Source: Temnothorax longispinosus
Lineage: Eukaryota > Arthropoda > Insecta > Hymenoptera > Formicidae
Direction: 5' to 3'
NCBI RefSeq assembly: GCF_030848805.1
Contig: NC_092358.1
Span: forward strand, 25,967,073-26,031,072
Length of the DNA stretch: 64,000 bases
The notes under the pieces are model-generated. The model saw nothing but the letters and a program-made list of their open reading frames with translations. It made no database searches and was not told where the DNA came from. Positions 62,138 to 64,000 of this stretch are shown in pieces. Within the stretch, counting starts at the first letter, position 1; every line of letters starts with the position of its first letter. Both the position numbers and the translations under genes were made by a program.

Positions 62138-63108
62138 ATGACGAGCGAAAAAGTAACGCGTATGGAAGATATATTGAATGCGGCGCCGGTGCAAAATAAA
62201 GACACGCCAGAGTCGTCGACTAATGCTGAGAAACGTGAAAGACAACGTATCCCGCGTGGCAAACCGAAATCCGGTAGGATATGGAAGGAAGAGAAAACAA
62301 AGTAAGTTACAGCTTGTTACAAATAGTAATAATACAATTATTCTCAAAACAATTCTTCCTTAAGCGTTACAGACCAAGCAATTATCTAGAAATAAATAGT
62401 ACTGTAATTTTTATGGGAGGGGGTTGTAAGTTTGCCATTACCTTCACTTTGGAGCTTTTTTTTTTTTTAACTTTAATCATTGTTTGAAGGTTTTTTGTTC
62501 TCCAAAAATCTTTTGTTGATAAGAAACTGTTTTAGCATTGAACCATCCATGCAATGTTCCGTTCATAATAAAATTCTACAGTAATAATTTCAGTTAATAA
62601 AATGAAAATATTTGATGTGCTCTCCAAATTTCCTCCAAATGATATCTAATTAGATTCCAGCGTTTTATATAAGTAAATGAGTAAAAGAAACATGAAGATA
62701 TGAATTAATGATGCAAATACAAATGTTGTTTGCAGATTTTCTTCTATAATTAAAACGCGTGGAATTCGGTTGTCGTTCGATAAGAAACAAAAGTTGAGAG
62801 AAGATTTGAAACGCGTTAAAGAGATGTCAAGGGCAATCAAGGCACGAAAGCAGGCGGAGAAAGAGGCCAAGAAGGAACGAAGAAGAGAAAACTTGAAGAG
62901 AGCAGAAGAGAATAGAAAAAAGAGTGAAATCGTGCAAGTTGTAAGTGTAAATGCTAACATCATGTATATTATATAGCGTACATTTGTTGGGTATATTATA
63001 AATCTCTCATTGTATCGTCATTTTCAGATTAAAAATACTGCGAAAATAAAGAGGATGAAGAAAAAACAATTAAGAATGATTGAAAAGAGGGACACAACCA
63101 ATATGTAA
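62138..63108 (+). CDS. CCDC86: CCDC86/Cgr1-family rRNA-processing protein
   Basis: Three exons (62138-62301, 62736-62940 and 63028-63108) give 149 residues with matching phases. The family (yeast Cgr1, vertebrate CCDC86/cyclon) is nucleolar and supports 60S ribosomal subunit maturation. Hallmarks are GKPKSGRIWKEEKTKRFSS, the long basic coiled coil rich in KERRRENLKRAEENRKK, the VQVIKNTAKIKRMKKKQLR segment, and the ending IEKRDTTNM. The vertebrate protein has a long acidic N-terminal extension that is absent here, so this is a minimal, yeast-like form. ATG choice: the stop TAA overlaps directly upstream in another frame, and MTSEKVTRMEDIL is the first in-frame ATG. Confidence 0.93.
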
Positions 63109-63173
63109 CATTAAATAAATCCGTATAAATAGGATGCTTAATTAAATACGTAACATAATAATTGTTAATCATT

Positions 63174-63182
63174 TTTAATAAA
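63174..63182. terminator. Candidate two-way poly(A) signal between CCDC86 and BRIP1-like gene
   Basis: TTTAATAAA reads AATAAA on + (63177-63182) for CCDC86 and ATTAAA on - (63179-63174) for the helicase gene. It sits in the 127-base gap between their stop codons. Another AATAAA at 63114 is only five bases after the CCDC86 stop. Confidence 0.45.
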
Positions 63183-63235
63183 AAAAAAGTTCTTCATTCA
63201 GCGCATAGACTTTTATATATCTTCTAAAGAAAGTG

Positions 63236-64000
63236 TTAATTCTCTATACATTTTTCTCCTCTTTCACGTGCAGCTTGCATGGCTACAAAATCTTGAAGTT
63301 CTATTTCTAGATCGTAATCATTGTTACATCTCACCTGCGATATAAATCAATTATTAGTAAAAAATTGTAAATATAGTTTACAATAATTTATTTTGACAAT
63401 TAAAACGTACACTTGTTTTGATCCATTTTGGTAGATGGTTCAATCTGGACTGATATCTAATAATAAAACTTAATCAACATAATGAATATTTTTATCTATT
63501 CCCAAATTTATATCTACACATACATACCTTTCATCTACTAGCAGCACAGCCCCCCAATCGCCTATATGCCTGACACAACGACCTATTGCTTGATTTACCG
63601 CTCTAAATGCATTGATACCATACCATTCGCTACCAGATAGCAAACCTTTGGATACTTTCGAATCATTATACCTCATCTTCATGTTTATATCATTATTTTT
63701 ACAAGGTTTATACGGTATGCCAATCTAATAGACATAAGGATATATAAATGTATACTACATATGTAAATACATGTGTACATGCATGTGAATGTGTAAATAA
63801 AAATTAAGAATGTTACTTACTGCTAATACGCAACGAGCTTCATTATCACTGAAATCAATTCCTTCCGCCACTTTTCCTCTGTAAACTGCAAACAAGATAG
63901 CTCCGCATGCTGTTCGAAACGATTTAGACGACGATTCCTCAATTACTCTGCGATAATTTCTCATGACTGTGGGCAGATCTTCATTTTTTTGCGGTTCCAT
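63236..64000 (-). CDS. BRIP1: FANCJ/BRIP1-like DNA helicase, C-terminal part
   Basis: Four minus-strand exons: 64000-63821 (continues past the window edge), 63724-63528, 63456-63411 and 63334-63236. Together they encode 173 residues before the stop. BRIP1/FANCJ is an iron-sulfur XPD-like 5'-3' helicase of superfamily 2 that acts in DNA crosslink and G-quadruplex repair. Helicase motif V (AVYRGKVAEGIDFSD) and motif VI (QAIGRCVRHIGDWGAVLLVDER) are present, with SGSEWYGINAFRAVNQ between them. RYQSRLNHLPKWI follows, as in FANCJ. WY-x-I-x-A-(Y/F)-RA-x-NQ and GRC-x-RH fit FANCJ better than RTEL1, DDX11 or XPD. The Walker A, Fe-S and DEAH motifs lie outside. The tail after the helicase core is only about 35 residues. 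Confidence 0.88.

Noticed and set aside
61911..62138. 75-codon open frame on + ending at the CCDC86 start codon
   Set aside because: No homology recognised, and its stop overlaps the CCDC86 ATG. It is more likely upstream leader sequence than a separate gene, although the hydrophobic start and SEKIVYMLEYF end are not obviously random.

Overview
This window looks like insect nuclear DNA, most likely hymenopteran and possibly ant. Coding is split into short exons with GT-AG introns. GC-rich, CpG-rich exons and promoters sit in AT-rich noncoding DNA, and the recognisable proteins are eukaryotic: HEMK1, HGH1, CCDC86 and a FANCJ/BRIP1 helicase. The species assignment is inference from composition and gene content. 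No bacterial operons, CRISPR array, rRNA or convincing tRNA were seen.

Layout. 1-1582 (+): the 3' part of a HemK/PrmC-type glutamine methyltransferase. 2215-6333 (-): nine exons of a single-pass membrane protein that resembles the KIAA1549/UPF0606 family, with an unresolved 5' end. 6.3-13 kb: AT-rich DNA without a supported gene. 13.0-14.2 kb: a GC-rich presumed promoter/leader. 15710-27115 (+): a seven-exon gene for a PTB (phosphotyrosine-binding/PID) domain protein, here gene A. 34.8-35.9 kb: a second GC-rich promoter-like block, followed by 36406-38100 (+), an intronless PTB protein with proline-, glutamine- and histidine-rich tracts (gene B). 38.1-51.8 kb: mostly empty, with a MITE-like element and a third GC-rich block near 48.3-48.6 kb. 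51869-58729 (+): a seven-exon, 1093-residue PTB protein with a tyrosine-repeat region and a duplicated Cys-rich region (gene C). 59227-61158 (-): HGH1, complete in seven exons. 62138-63108 (+): CCDC86/Cgr1, complete in three exons. 63236-64000 (-): the C-terminal end of a BRIP1/FANCJ-like DNA helicase.

The most notable signal is the run of three same-strand PTB-domain genes over about 43 kb. B and C share the motif G-(V/L)-Q-E-P-L-R near the domain start and L-E-C-H-A-F near its end; A is more divergent. The housekeeping genes at both edges (translation termination, eEF2 folding, ribosome biogenesis, DNA repair) have no obvious functional link to the PTB genes. HGH1 and CCDC86 are divergent around a shared 1-kb upstream region. 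Three convergent gene pairs have close or probably overlapping 3' ends.

Noncoding structures include a near-perfect hairpin of about 118 nt in HGH1 intron 2, a second inverted repeat between HGH1 and CCDC86, two MITE-like elements, and a roughly 190-bp interspersed repeat present three times. Exon boundaries come from reading frame continuity, GT/AG sites and matching phase; each complete coding chain sums to a multiple of three.
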